DNA from: Coenobita brevimanus
Taxonomy: Eukaryota > Arthropoda > Malacostraca > Decapoda > Coenobitidae
Assembly: GCA_032717465.1 (NCBI GenBank)
Contig: CM064681.1
Location: 14,342,510-14,406,509 of the forward strand
Length of the DNA stretch: 64,000 bases
Direction of reading: 5' to 3'
The translations under genes were made by a program, and so were the position numbers. The notes below the pieces were generated by a model, which was not told where the DNA came from, ran no database searches, and worked only from the letters and a program-made list of their open reading frames with translations. Shown here one piece after another: positions 10,830-20,430 of the stretch. Within the stretch, counting starts at the first letter, position 1. The number at the start of each line of letters is the position of its first letter.

Positions 10830-12254
10830 TAATAGTGATGGCTTTGAAGACTGTATGGGTAAGGAGGGTGTTGGTATAAGAAATAAAAATAGGGTGTGAT
10901 TTGGAAGCTTTTGTTTGGCAAATGACCTTACGATTGGTGGAACTATATTTAAGCATAGAAAAATACATAAAATTACTTGGATTTCACCATGTGGTAAATA
11001 TTGTAACCAGATTGACCGCATTGCAATTAGCAGAAGGCATAGGAGTTATCTACAAGATGTTTGCGTAAGGAGGGGGGCAGACATAGGTAGTGATCATCAG
11101 CTTGTTGTGTCAAAGATTAAAATAAAACTTAAGAGAAAAGTTAATGGTAATTGTACAGGAGGTAATACAGTAAATATGATTTTGATGAGCTGAGAAATGA
11201 TGAGAACACGAAGGAAAAGTTTCGGTGGGAATGTAGGAACAGATTTCTAGTCCTGAAGATTTTGATGGAATCTGAAGACAATGATATTAATCAAATGTGG
11301 AGAGAGTTAAAAGAGGTTTTGCATGAGAGTGTTGAGGTTACTATTAAGAAAAAGGGAAAAGCGAGAAGGAAAAAGTGGATGGCAGATGAAACATGGAATG
11401 CAATTCAAAATAGAAAAGAGGCGAAGTTTAGAAGTGAAGAACAACATATTGATGGCCAGGTAGTTGAAATACTAAGAGCAAAGTACTGGAGGTTACATTC
11501 TGAGGTAAAAAGACTCGTTAGACGTGATGAAAGAAAGCTGTATGATGAAAAGGCAACGGAGACAGAAATTAAGTAAAAATGATGGTCAGAGCACAAGAGC
11601 AGCATACCACGCTATAAGGGAGTTAACTGGGACTGAAAAGAGATGGAAGGAAATACCTGTACGAGATAGAAATGGTAATTTGATGACAAAAGATATGGAT
11701 ATAAAAGGATGGTGGAAAGAGCATATTGAATCTGTTCTAGATAGACCAATCCCAGCTGAAGAGGACATTTTGCCAGCCGAGAGAGATTTGCAGATAGAAA
11801 CAGAGGATATAACCTTGGAAGAGGTAGCAAAATCTATAAAGGAATTAAAGAATTTTAAGGCCCCAGGAGAGGATGGAATATTTCCTGAAATGCTTAAGGT
11901 GGAAAATGATGAGTTGATGAATGAGCTTTTGAAACTTTTTAATGTGGCTTGGGATAATGGTGGTCCAGAAGAGTGGAAAAATGGAGTGATTATAAAACTA
12001 CCAAAAAAGGGAGACTTAAGCGTGTGTGGAAATTGGAGGGGGATAACTTTGACACCTGTAGTTGCAAAAGTCTTTTCCAAACTCTTGTTGAACAGAATAG
12101 ACCCAGTAATTGATAAAATTTTAAGAGAAGAACAAGCGGGATTCAGAAAGGGTCGAGGTTGTAGAGATCAGATTTTTACTGTAAGGCATCTCATGCAACA
12201 AGCTAATGAGATGAAAATGCCACTAAATATATGTTTTTTGATTTTGTGGATTTA
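10830..12254 (+). pseudogene. LINE-A (RTE-type), EN C-terminus to RT motif A
   Basis: Reads MGKEGVG, FGSFCLANDLTIGGTIF, ITWISPCG, NQIDRIAI and GADIGSDHQLV (endonuclease C-terminal half with the Asp-His motif) at about 10850-11115, with a stop near 10897. A linker follows with frameshifts near 11180 and 11560, then RT motifs FKAPGEDGIFPEML, GVIIKLPKKGDLSVCGNWRG, VFSKLLLNRI and EEQAGFRKGRGCRDQIF up to 12254. There B1 interrupts it within motif A (CFLDFV...). The RT resumes at 18702. 5'-truncated, non-functional. Confidence 0.82.
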
Positions 12255-13733
12255 CCCCTGGGGGTAGTTTTTTTTTTCAAGAATACTCCCCCAGTATCCC
12301 TGCTTGTCGTAAAAGGCGACTAAAAGGGTTGGCGGAGGGTTAGTGCCCCTCCCCGGAAAACAACTAATTAAAATGACAAACAATAAGCCTCGGACAAGGA
12401 CTGACCAAAAGACGACGACCAAGGACCGGACAAAGGACATGGTAATCGGAACTTGGAATGTAAGGGGAGCCAATAATGAGGTGAAAGAGAGAGAGATTGT
12501 CCAGGAGCTTGAGGGTGCGAAAGTTGATGTATGCGGAATAACTTAAATGAAATGGAGAGGTGAGAGTGTGAGAGAATGGGGGTATGGATGGGGTATATGT
12601 GCAGGAGTAGGTGAGAATGAGAGGGCAAAAGAAGGAGTATGTATAGTTGTGAGTAAAAGATGGAAGAAGAGCATAAGAGAGTATGGATCAGTTGGGTCAA
12701 GGATTGTGTGGGTAAGATTGAAATTTGGATTACAAATGTGGGCGATTGCGTGTGTGTGTGTATGTACCAATGCAAGATCGTGCAAGCAGAGTGAGAGAAG
12801 AGTTCTGGACAAATGTGGAAGTGTACATGGAATAGTCTGGAAGGAATGAGAGTGTTTTTGATCTGTGATATGAATGGTAAAGTAGGGAATATGAAGGTGG
12901 ATGGAATAGTTGGTGAGTGGGGTGTGCCTGCTGAGATAGATGAGAATGGCAGTGTGTTAGTGGATATTTGTGCTGGGAGGGGGTTGATGATAGCCAATAT
13001 CCTCTTCAGGCACAAAATGATCCACAGGCATACATGGCGAGTGATGAGAAGGGTGGGTGGTGAACTGAATAAAAGGAAGGCAATGATTGATTATGTGTGT
13101 GTGGATGAAAGGATGTGAAAATGTGTAATGGATGCAAGAGTTTATAGAGGTTGGAGGAGTGGACTTTCTGACCACTACTTGGTGGTGGCCAGAACCAAGG
13201 TCCAATTAAAATGGAAAAATAGCAGAAGGGAAGGACGGGAAGAAGGAGTATTTGTAAGGAGAGTGGAAAGGTTACAAGAGGATGAGAAAAAGGCAGAGTA
13301 TAAGAGAGAAGTGGAGGAACGATTGGGCAAATATGAATTGGAACAGATGGGGGACGTGGAACGTGTGTGCAGGATATTTAGGGAAGAAATATGTGCAGCA
13401 TGTGATCTGGTGCTTGGGATGAAGAGAAGACGGAGGGGTGTGCAAGGAACAGCGTGGTGGAATGAAGAGGTGAGACAGACTGTGGCACAAAAGGAGAAAG
13501 CTTACAATGAATGGATGAGAAATAGGAGCGTGGAAGAAGTTGAGAGGCGGAAGAGTTATATGTAGAAAGAAAGAGAGAGGTGAAAAGATTAGTAAGAGAG
13601 AGTAAGAAGAGAGCGAATGAGGAATTTGGAAGGAACTTGAGTGTAAAGTGGAGGGACTGTAAGAAAATGTTCTGGAAAGAAGTGAAAAGAGTAAGACAGG
13701 GTGGAAGTGAAGTTAGCAGGGGAGTGAAAAATA
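12255..13733 (+). mobile_element. RTE-B copy B1, 5' UTR and endonuclease part
   Basis: Starts with a C-rich leader (CCCCTGGGGGTAG, then GGGTTAGTGCCCCTCCCCGG) shared with the B3 5' region. Endonuclease pieces are spread over several frames: GTWNVRGANNEVKERE (12450), SKRWKKSIREYGSVGSRIVW (12660), VFLICDMNGKVGN (12850, MNGKVG motif), GLMIANILFRH (12985), and LSDHYLVVARTKVQ (13170). The linker KMFWKEVKRVRQGGSEVSRG ends near 13733. Stops at 12544, 12847 and 13116 and a frameshift make it a pseudogene. The LINE-C copy C2 interrupts it; it continues at 17012. Confidence 0.85.
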
Positions 13734-13857
13734 AAAATTGTATATATATATATTTTTTTTTATGCGAGGAAGAAGGAACCAAAGGCCATGAGCCCGCAGT
13801 AACAGTTCCCTCCAAGAGAAAAACAAAATACAATAGAGAGCCAAAATCAAGATCCGA

Positions 13858-14524
13858 TCATTTTGAGATGCCTGGACACACTGCGTTTGAAAGACTGGAG
13901 ATCATAGGCAGCAGGAAATACAGACAGAGGGAGACAGTTCCAGAGCTGACCTGTTGCATAAATGAAAGACTGGAAGTAACGGTTAATTCTTGCATTAGAG
14001 AGTTGGACAGAAAAGGGATGAGAGTTTGCTGCCAGACGGGTGCTACGCGCCCGTTGTAGAGGTGGAGGAATGCACGCAGACAGTTCAGAGGAGCAGTGAC
14101 CATTAAAGTAGAGATAGAAAAGAGATAGAGGCGAAGAGACAGAGGTTGAAGGGAGTCAGTAAGAGGAGGAGAGTTAATGAGACGAAAAGCCTTTGACTCC
14201 ACCCTATTGAGAAGAGCTGTATATGGGGAGCCTCCCCACACATGAGAGTTGTACTCCACACAGGGGCGGATAAAACCCCTGTATAGAGTCAACAATTGTG
14301 CAGGGGTAAAGAAAGAGCGGAGTCGGCTTAGCACACCCATTCTCTTGGAAGCAGATTTTACAAGAAATGTAATGTGATTTTTCCAAGATAAGTCCCGAGT
14401 AAATGAAACCCCAAGCATGTTCAAGGATGATGCAGGATTAAGCTGAATATTATTAAATATTAGTGGGTATACCTGTGGAAGATTTTGTCGGGTTGATAGG
14501 TGTAAGAACTGAGTCTTAGATGCA
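13858..14524 (-). pseudogene. C2 RT C-terminal region
   Basis: Minus strand: VVFNASKTQFLHLS, LNMLGVSF, SWKNHITFLVKSASKRMGVL, LYRGFIRPCVEYNSHVWGG and ALLNRVESKAFRLI (thumb and connection regions). It is out of frame with the RT part through a 2 bp deletion near 14527. A further deletion near 14130 shifts the frame again, so the usual ending (LPLSVFPAAYDLQSFKRSV) lies in another frame at about 13870-13930. Confidence 0.8.
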
Positions 14525-15451
14525 TTAAAGACGACCATTAATTTTATCCCAGTCAGAGATACGAGCCAAGTCAGACATTAGGTGTGCCATAGCCTCATCC
14601 CTTGTTTGTTGAAGTAACTGTTGAGATGGGCGTTGCGGGAGCCGAATGGAAAGGTGAAGGGTGGAGTCATCAGCGTATGAGTGGATAGGGTTAGATGTAC
14701 AGCTTAGAAGGTCATTGATGAATAAAAGGAAGAGAGTTGGTGATAGGACAGAGCCCTGAGGAACACCACTGTTGATAGATCTAGGAGAAGAACGACCAGA
14801 AAGGAAGCTAGCGATGAAGGCACAGATAGAAGGATAGAAACCGTAGGAGGGCAGTTTGGAAATTAAAGATTTATGCCAGACTCGATCGAAAGCCTTTGAG
14901 ATGTCAAGTGCAATGCCAAAGCTTTCACCAAAGTCCCGAAAGGAGGATGACCAGGAGTCTGAAAGGTAGGTGAGAAGATCGCTAGTGGAGCGTCCCTGAC
15001 GAAACCCATACTGACGATCGGAAAGAAGGTTGTGATAGGAAAGATGCCTTAAAATTTTTCTATTAAGAATTGACTCGAAAACTTTTGAAATACAGGACGT
15101 TAAAGCAATTGGACGATAGTTGGAGGGTTGGGAGTGGTCACCCTTCTTTGGGACTGGCTGAATGAGAGCAAACTTCCAGCAAGAAGGAAAGGTACCAGTT
15201 GACAGACAAAGGCGAAAGAGTTTGCCTAGGCAGGGTGTAAGCACAGAAGCACAGTTCTTGAGAACAACAGGAGGGACCCCATCAGGCCTATATGCCTTGT
15301 TAGTACTGAGGCTAGTGATGGCAGAAAATACATCAACTGAAGAAATTTTAATGTCAGCCATGAGGAAGTCAGAGGGGGGAAGTGATGGAGGAACAGCACC
15401 GGAATCGTCTAAGGTGGAATTGGAGGAAAAAGTCTGTGAGAAGAGATCTGC
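14525..15451 (-). pseudogene. C2 reverse transcriptase core
   Basis: Same frame as the endonuclease part, separated by one TAA (15452-15454), where C3 and C4 have a sense codon. Motifs: ALIQPVPKKGDHSQPSNYRP, ISKVFESILNRKIL, QYGFRQGRSTSDLLTYL, GIALDISKAFDRVWH (motif A), SGVPQGSVLSPTLFLLFIND (motif B), and HSYADDSTLHL (motif C, about 14690). Compared with C3 and C4, 30 nt are missing in frame between FLSGRS and SPRSI, removing a strand (IATVVDG in the other copies) between motifs A and B. The active-site Asps are kept. Confidence 0.85.
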
Positions 15452-15454
15452 TTA

Positions 15455-16846
15455 ATCAGTAGAAGAAATAGCTACAGAACCATCAGAGTAGAAAAGAGGA
15501 GGGAAGGATGATGAGGTAAAGTTGTTAGAAAGATTTTTGGCAAGGTGCCAGAAGGAGCGGGAAGAATTCGAGTTGGAGAGTTGAGAACATTTAGTATGGA
15601 TGAAATTATTTTTAGTAGAGCGAAGAACAGACTTAGCACGATTCTGGGCAGAAAGGTAAAGACGATGTGATTCAGGGGTGGGTTGGCTCCGGTACCTTTT
15701 GTAGGCCTTCTCCTTGTTGCGGACAGCATTAGAACAAGCGTGATTAAACCAAGGCTTTCTTGCGTTAGTCAAAGGATATGAGAAAGGAATGTATGCTTCC
15801 ATGCCCGAGAGAATAACCTCCGTAATGCACAAGGCACATTCAGATGGCTCACGGCCATGGAAGCAATAATCATTCCATGGAAAATCAAAGAAGTACTGCC
15901 TGAGGGCCTCCCAGTCTGCGGCTCCAAAATGCCACAGACGACGTTTCCCTGGAGGGTCCACAGGCCGTACCGGAGTGATAGGACAGGTTAAGGTAATAAG
16001 GTTGTGATCGGAGGAGCTCAACGGAGAGAAAAGATTAACAGAGTAAGCAGAAGGATTAGTTGTGAGGAAGAGGTCAAGTATGTTGGAGCTGTCTCCAAGG
16101 CGGTCAGGGATACGGGTAGGGTGCTGTACAAGCTGCTCTAGGTCATTAAGGATAGAAAAGATGTAGGCTTGTTCACCAGGTGGATCCGTGAAAGGAGAGG
16201 AGAGCCAAAAGTGGTGGTGAACATTGAAATCTCCAAGAATGGAGATTTCAGGGAAAGGAGAAATGGAGAGAATGTGTTCTATCGTAGAAGTAAGATAGTC
16301 AAAGAATTTTTGATAGTCAGTAGAATTAGGGGATAAGTAAACAGCACAGATATATTTAGTCAGAGAATGACAGGAAAGCCGAAGCCAGAGTGCGGAGAAT
16401 TCAGAAGAATGAAGTTCAGGAACACTAGAGCAAGATAAGTCGTTGCGTATGTATACACAACAGCCACCTTTGGCTTTGAAATGAGTATAGAGAAAGTAGG
16501 AGGATACAGAAAAGGGTTTGCTGTCAGTTGCCTCAGACAGCTGAGTCTCCGTTAGAAAAAAGTGAGGTTTAGAGGAGGAGAGGTGGTGCTCAACAGAGCG
16601 AAAGTTAGAGGAAAGGCCGCGAATGTTGCAGAAATGAAGAAGAAGAGAGTCAGACAGTGGTGCCAGGCACCTCGAGTCGTCACCGGGAGAGGGGCGGACG
16701 GTGGGGGCATTTATGGTCCCCCCCCCTGAGGACTCCGAGGCTAGATTAAAAGACGCCATTTTTGTTGAATTTAGAATAGGAAGTGTAGTGTGTACTGTGC
16801 ATGTAGTTTGGTGTAGATAGTTAGAGAAATTTGTACTGGAGAGCAT
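15455..16846 (-). pseudogene. C2 AP-like endonuclease, 464 codons
   Basis: Open minus-strand frame from a Met at 16846. Motifs: [60 protein letters not shown] and SSDHNLITL (catalytic Asp-His), then a linker ending [12 protein letters not shown] and [10 protein letters not shown] before the TAA. No separate ORF1 is recognised upstream. It is the longest endonuclease frame of family C in the window and serves as a reference for C1, C3 and C4. Confidence 0.85.
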
Positions 16847-16973
16847 GCTGGCCTACTCTCTGTGTAACTGAGACACTGAAAAAGTTCAGCAAAGGGGGAT
16901 GGTTAGGAACTAGTCCTGAGGGCTGATGAAACGGGAACTCCAGCACTCCCTGTCATCAGCTTTCCATCCACCT

Positions 16974-17011
16974 AGGGAGTACAGCCCTGCTCGACTGGCC
17001 GTCTACAACAG
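16974..17011 (-). other. Filler between C2 5' end and resumed B1
   Basis: About 38 bp present in neither the intact C 5' end (C3) nor the intact B sequence (B3). On the minus strand it contains ACTGTTGTAGACGGCCA, 17 bases identical to the RT segment of C3 at about 23466-23482, which is the segment missing from C2 itself. Confidence 0.55.
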
Positions 17012-18701
17012 TCTCCTAGTGGAGAAGGGAGACAAAGTATGCAGATGGAGAGAACACTTTAAGGAATTGTTGAACATAGAGGATGGAAGTAATGCGAGTA
17101 TAAGTGGCTGGGGAATGGCTGGGAGAAGGAGGGAGGTGAGAAGACAGGAAGAAATCAGTAGGATAATAGTTGTGGAAGGAATGAAGAAAGTTAAATTGGG
17201 GAAAGCCCCCGGAATTGATGGAGTGTGTGGTGAAATGCTGAAGCATGGGGGAGAGATAGTAGTAGAATGGATGTGGAAAATGTGCAGATTAGCCTGGGAG
17301 GAAGGTAGAGTCCCGGAGGATTGGAAGTCAGGTATAATTATTCCCTTGTACAAAGGAAAAGGGGAAAAAGAAGTGTGTGGTAATCATAAGGGCATCTGTC
17401 TTCTTAGTATAATAGGAAAAGTGTATGGTAGGATACTTATTGACAGAGTTAGAGAAAGAACAGAGGAATTAGTTGGAGAAGAACAGGGAGGCTTTAGGAA
17501 GGGAAGAGGTTGTGTAGATCAGATATTCATTCTTAGATCTTTAGTGGAAAAATTTCTAGAGAAGGGAAAGAAGTTGTATGCGGCTTTCATGGATTTGGAG
17601 AAAGCATATGACAGGGTGGATAGACAAGGATTGTGGAAAGTATTAAGAATATATGGAGTAGATGGAAAGTTGTTGAATGCTGTGAAGAGTATGTACGATG
17701 GTGCTAAGGCTGCAGTGCGTGTGGATGGTGAACTAGTGAATTTTTCTCTTTGAAGGTTGGGTTGAAACAGGGATGTGTCATGTCTCCATGGTTGTTCAAT
17801 CTGTACATGGATGGGGTAATAAAAGAGGTACAAGGTAGGGTAGTGGATGTTGGAGTGGCCCTTGTGAGAGAGGATAGTGTTTGGAAACTCCCTGTACTGT
17901 TGTTTGCAGATGATACTGTGTTGTTGAGTGAAGACGAAGGAGAGTTGCAAGGCTTGGTGGATGAGTTTGGGAGAGTGTGTAAGAAACAGAATGTAAAGTA
18001 GAATGTAGGGATGAGTAAAGTGATGGTTTTTGAGAGAGGTGAAATCAGTGAATGTACAGCGAGATTGGATGGTGAGGAATTGGAAAATGTGAGTACGTTT
18101 AAGTGCTTGGGTAGTGTGATGAGTAAGGATGGAGGTTTGGAGGGTGAAGTGCTTGAAAGGGTACAGCAGGGAAGAAAGGTTGCTGGTTCCTTGAAAACAG
18201 TGATAAGAAGCAGGGAAGTGAGCATGGAAATGAAAAAGTTACTACATGACAGTATTGTGATACCAACTCTAACGTAAGGAAGTGAAGCTTGGACGTTACT
18301 GGAAGGACACAAGTCAAGAGTGAGAGCAGTGGAAATGAGTTATTTAAGAGAAGCCTGTGGAGTCGCATGGAGAGACAGGCTGACAAATGAGGATATAAAG
18401 GAGCGTTGTGGTGTGGATGTGGATGTGATAGGAAGCGTTAGGAGAAATACACTGAGGTGGTTTGGCCATGTGGAGAGGATGGAGGGTGAACGACTGACGA
18501 AGAGAGTGTATGTGAGTGAGGTGGAGGGGGGAAGAGGGAGGGAGAGGCCGAGGACGAGATGGAGGGATGGGGTGGAGAGGTATATGAGAGAGGGGTGTGA
18601 GTTGGGAGCGGGGCAGTGAAATGGCGGGGGACAGAGCGACGTGAAGGCGATTTGTTTGTGGCCACCCCAACGGGATTGAGGCGTCTGGCAATAGATAGAT
18701 A
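17012..18701 (+). mobile_element. RTE-B copy B1, RT part and 3' end
   Basis: Resumes in the linker (SLLVEKGDKVCRWREHFKELL). RT motifs: LGKAPGIDGVCGEML, IIIPLYKGKGEKEVCGN, EEQGGFRKGRGCVDQIF, AFMDLEKAYDRVDRQGLWK (motif A), VGLKQGCVMSPWLFNLYMDG (motif B, after a frameshift at about 17750), LLFADDTVLLS (motif C, about 17905), and FKCLGSVMSKDGG. Stops at 17999 and 18275, then VRRNTLRWFGHVERMEGERL (18430) near the C-terminus. The 3' end GCGTCTGGCAATA is followed by a (GATA)n tail at about 18690-18703. Confidence 0.87.
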
Positions 18702-19158
18702 GATAAATTTTGAAAGGGCGTTTGATAGTATTTCACATGGAGCTATGTTGAAAATTATGAGATTCTATGGTATACCAGAAAAGTTTGTAAATATTATTAG
18801 AAGCCTGCATGAAGGTACTTTTTGTAAGGTAATGGTGGGTGGTTCTTTGAGTGATCCATTTGAAGTTAGGTCAGGAGTGATTCAAGGAGGAGTTCTTTCA
18901 CCATTGCTGTTTGTTTTGGTTATGGATTATGTTATGGGAAAGGTTGTAAGGAGTACATGTGCAGGAATTAACTGAAAAGATAATAAGAGGCTGATGGATT
19001 TGAACTATGCTGATGATATTATACTAATTTGCGGAAGTATTTACTAGATGCAGAGGGTGCTTGATTGTCTGGAGGAGGAGAGAGAAAAAGTGGGATTGGT
19101 AATAAACTGTGGAAAGACTGAAATTATTAACATGAACGTGGAAAATCAAATCGACTGT
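18702..19158 (+). pseudogene. LINE-A, RT motifs A-D
   Basis: Continues the RT broken at 12254: NFERAFDSISHGAMLKIM (motif A), KVMVGGSLSDPFEVRSGV, IQGGVLSPLLFVLVMDYVMG (motif B), then stops at 18973 and 19045 around NYADDIILICGS (motif C, 19010), and GLVINCGKTEI. A SINE interrupts it at 19159. Confidence 0.82.
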
Positions 19159-19467
19159 GTATTTGTTTTTTTATGCTCCCAAGGCCCAGTAGTCCTCCTA
19201 CATTCCATACACCTCTACATTTCACCACTTCGGCGCTAACACCCACCATCCATACTGAATACATGCTAGAGCTGTCTCATACAGGACTGGTGTATTGGTA
19301 TTAGCGGGGGTATTTTTACATGCCGGCGGGTCTTCTGGTAGATCAGTAAAGTCTGCTTTTTATTAAATTCAAATCCTTAAACTGTTCCCTGTCCCACCGG
19401 GGATTTGAGCCTGTGTCCGGTAGGACTGCAGGCCACCTCTCTACCGATTGAGCTACCGCCTCCCCCC
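19159..19467 (-). repeat. tRNA-derived SINE, family 1, copy a
   Basis: On the minus strand: tRNA-like head GGCGGTAGCTCAATCGG with GTAGAGAGGTGGCC, box B-like GGCTCAAATCCCC (about 19398-19410), body AAACTGTT...AGTCCTCC, and a short A-tail (T run near 19163-19171). It is about 90% like 28582-28927. It interrupts LINE-A. Confidence 0.85.
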
Positions 19468-20121
19468 GTGTGGTGAAGCATGTAGAAAATTTTAAATATG
19501 TGGGAACGATTGTATCAGCTAATGGAATATTAAACAATGAAATTGAGGAGAGGATTAGACAGGCTAGGCGAGCTGTTGGAATGTTGAAATCTGTTTGGAA
19601 TAATAATACTTCTTCGGTACGTACTAAAGGAAAAATTTGCAAGTCCATGGTTAGACCAACTTTAATTTACGGGCATGAGTCAAGGTGCAGTACAAATGCA
19701 ACAGATCAGAAAGTATTAGGATCTGAGAATAAAATACTGAGAAAGATCCTTGGGGTAAAGTGGCAAGACAGAATTACAAATGAAAGAGTAGGGGATCCTT
19801 GGGGTAAAGTGGCAAGACAGTTACAGATGAAAGAGTAAAGGATATTACGAGAGTGGAACCAGTTGATGAATATGTGAGACTGTCTCGCTGGAAATGGCTG
19901 GGGCACATATATAGAAGAAGGCAGATTAATACAGGATGTGCCAGAGTGGACTGCTAAAGGAAGAAGAGGCAGAGGTAGGCCGAGGGAAACCTGGTTGAGA
20001 ACAATGAAAAGAGAAGCAGGAGAGGAGTGTTGATGAGACCTGAAGGAGATGGCAAGAGACAAATATTGGTGGAGAGAGTTTATCGAGCCCCTATGCATCC
20101 CGTGGGGTGCCACAGGAAACG

Positions 20122-20126
<5 letters not shown>
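19468..20126 (+). pseudogene. LINE-A, RT C-terminus and 3' end
   Basis: Resumes with VVKHVENFKYVGTIVSANG, SMVRPTLIYG and ILRKILGVKWQDRITNERV. A 49 bp tandem duplication (19745-19793 and 19794-19842) then shifts the frame. The typical RTE-type ending (LSRWKWLGHIYRR, RGRGRPRETW and a final WW..F box) is readable in another frame at about 19885-20090. It ends in a (TA)n tail. Confidence 0.8.
19745..19842 (+). repeat. 49 bp tandem duplication in LINE-A
   Basis: GATCCTTGGGGTAAAGTGGC begins both units, at 19745 and 19794. The second unit has lost AA after CAAGACAG. It lies within the RT C-terminal coding region and breaks the frame. Confidence 0.9.

Positions 20127-20182
<56 letters not shown>
20121..20182. 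repeat. (TA)n microsatellite, LINE-A tail
   Basis: TA run directly after the LINE-A 3' end. Confidence 0.95.
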
Positions 20183-20184
<2 letters not shown>

Positions 20185-20430
20185 CAGAAAACTCTCAATT
20201 ATCTGTTGTAATTCAGCCATACCCTATGTCAAATAACGTGAAACGCCAGATAATTCATAGTACCCTCCATTGGCTCAATATGCAACATCGAGCTGGAAAT
20301 TGTGTTACTGTCCATCTCGACTCTCTGTAATAAAAACCTCTCCATGAGTAAAACATGAGAACCTAGCATAGAATACAATAAAATAATGATACAGTATAGA
20401 AACAGCATTATACAGTGTGGATTGGCTACC
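20183..20430. other. No gene seen
   Basis: AT-rich spacer. Its first bases (ACAGAAAACTCTCAATTATC) loosely resemble a pogo/Tigger-type inverted repeat end, but there is no matching second end. Confidence 0.4.

Larger units (their letters stand above)
13734..16973 (-). mobile_element. LINE-C copy C2, near full length
   Basis: Minus-strand non-LTR element with 5' UTR beginning AGGTGGATGG (16973 reading leftward; the same start as C3 at 20431), an endonuclease, an RT and a C-terminal domain, and a 3' end CATAAAAAAAA followed by a short TA run (13740-13760). It sits inside RTE-B copy B1 in opposite orientation. Jockey/CR1-like by motif style; the exact clade is not certain. Confidence 0.88.

Noticed and set aside
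19370..19467. Minus-strand tRNA gene
   Set aside because: The same tRNA-like head with the same 200 bp body recurs at 28582-28927; this is a SINE head, not a tRNA gene. The same holds for 9947-10058 and 10549-10620.
20183..20300. Possible pogo/Tigger-type transposon end
   Set aside because: Only a loose match to one terminal repeat, no partner end or TA duplication identified.
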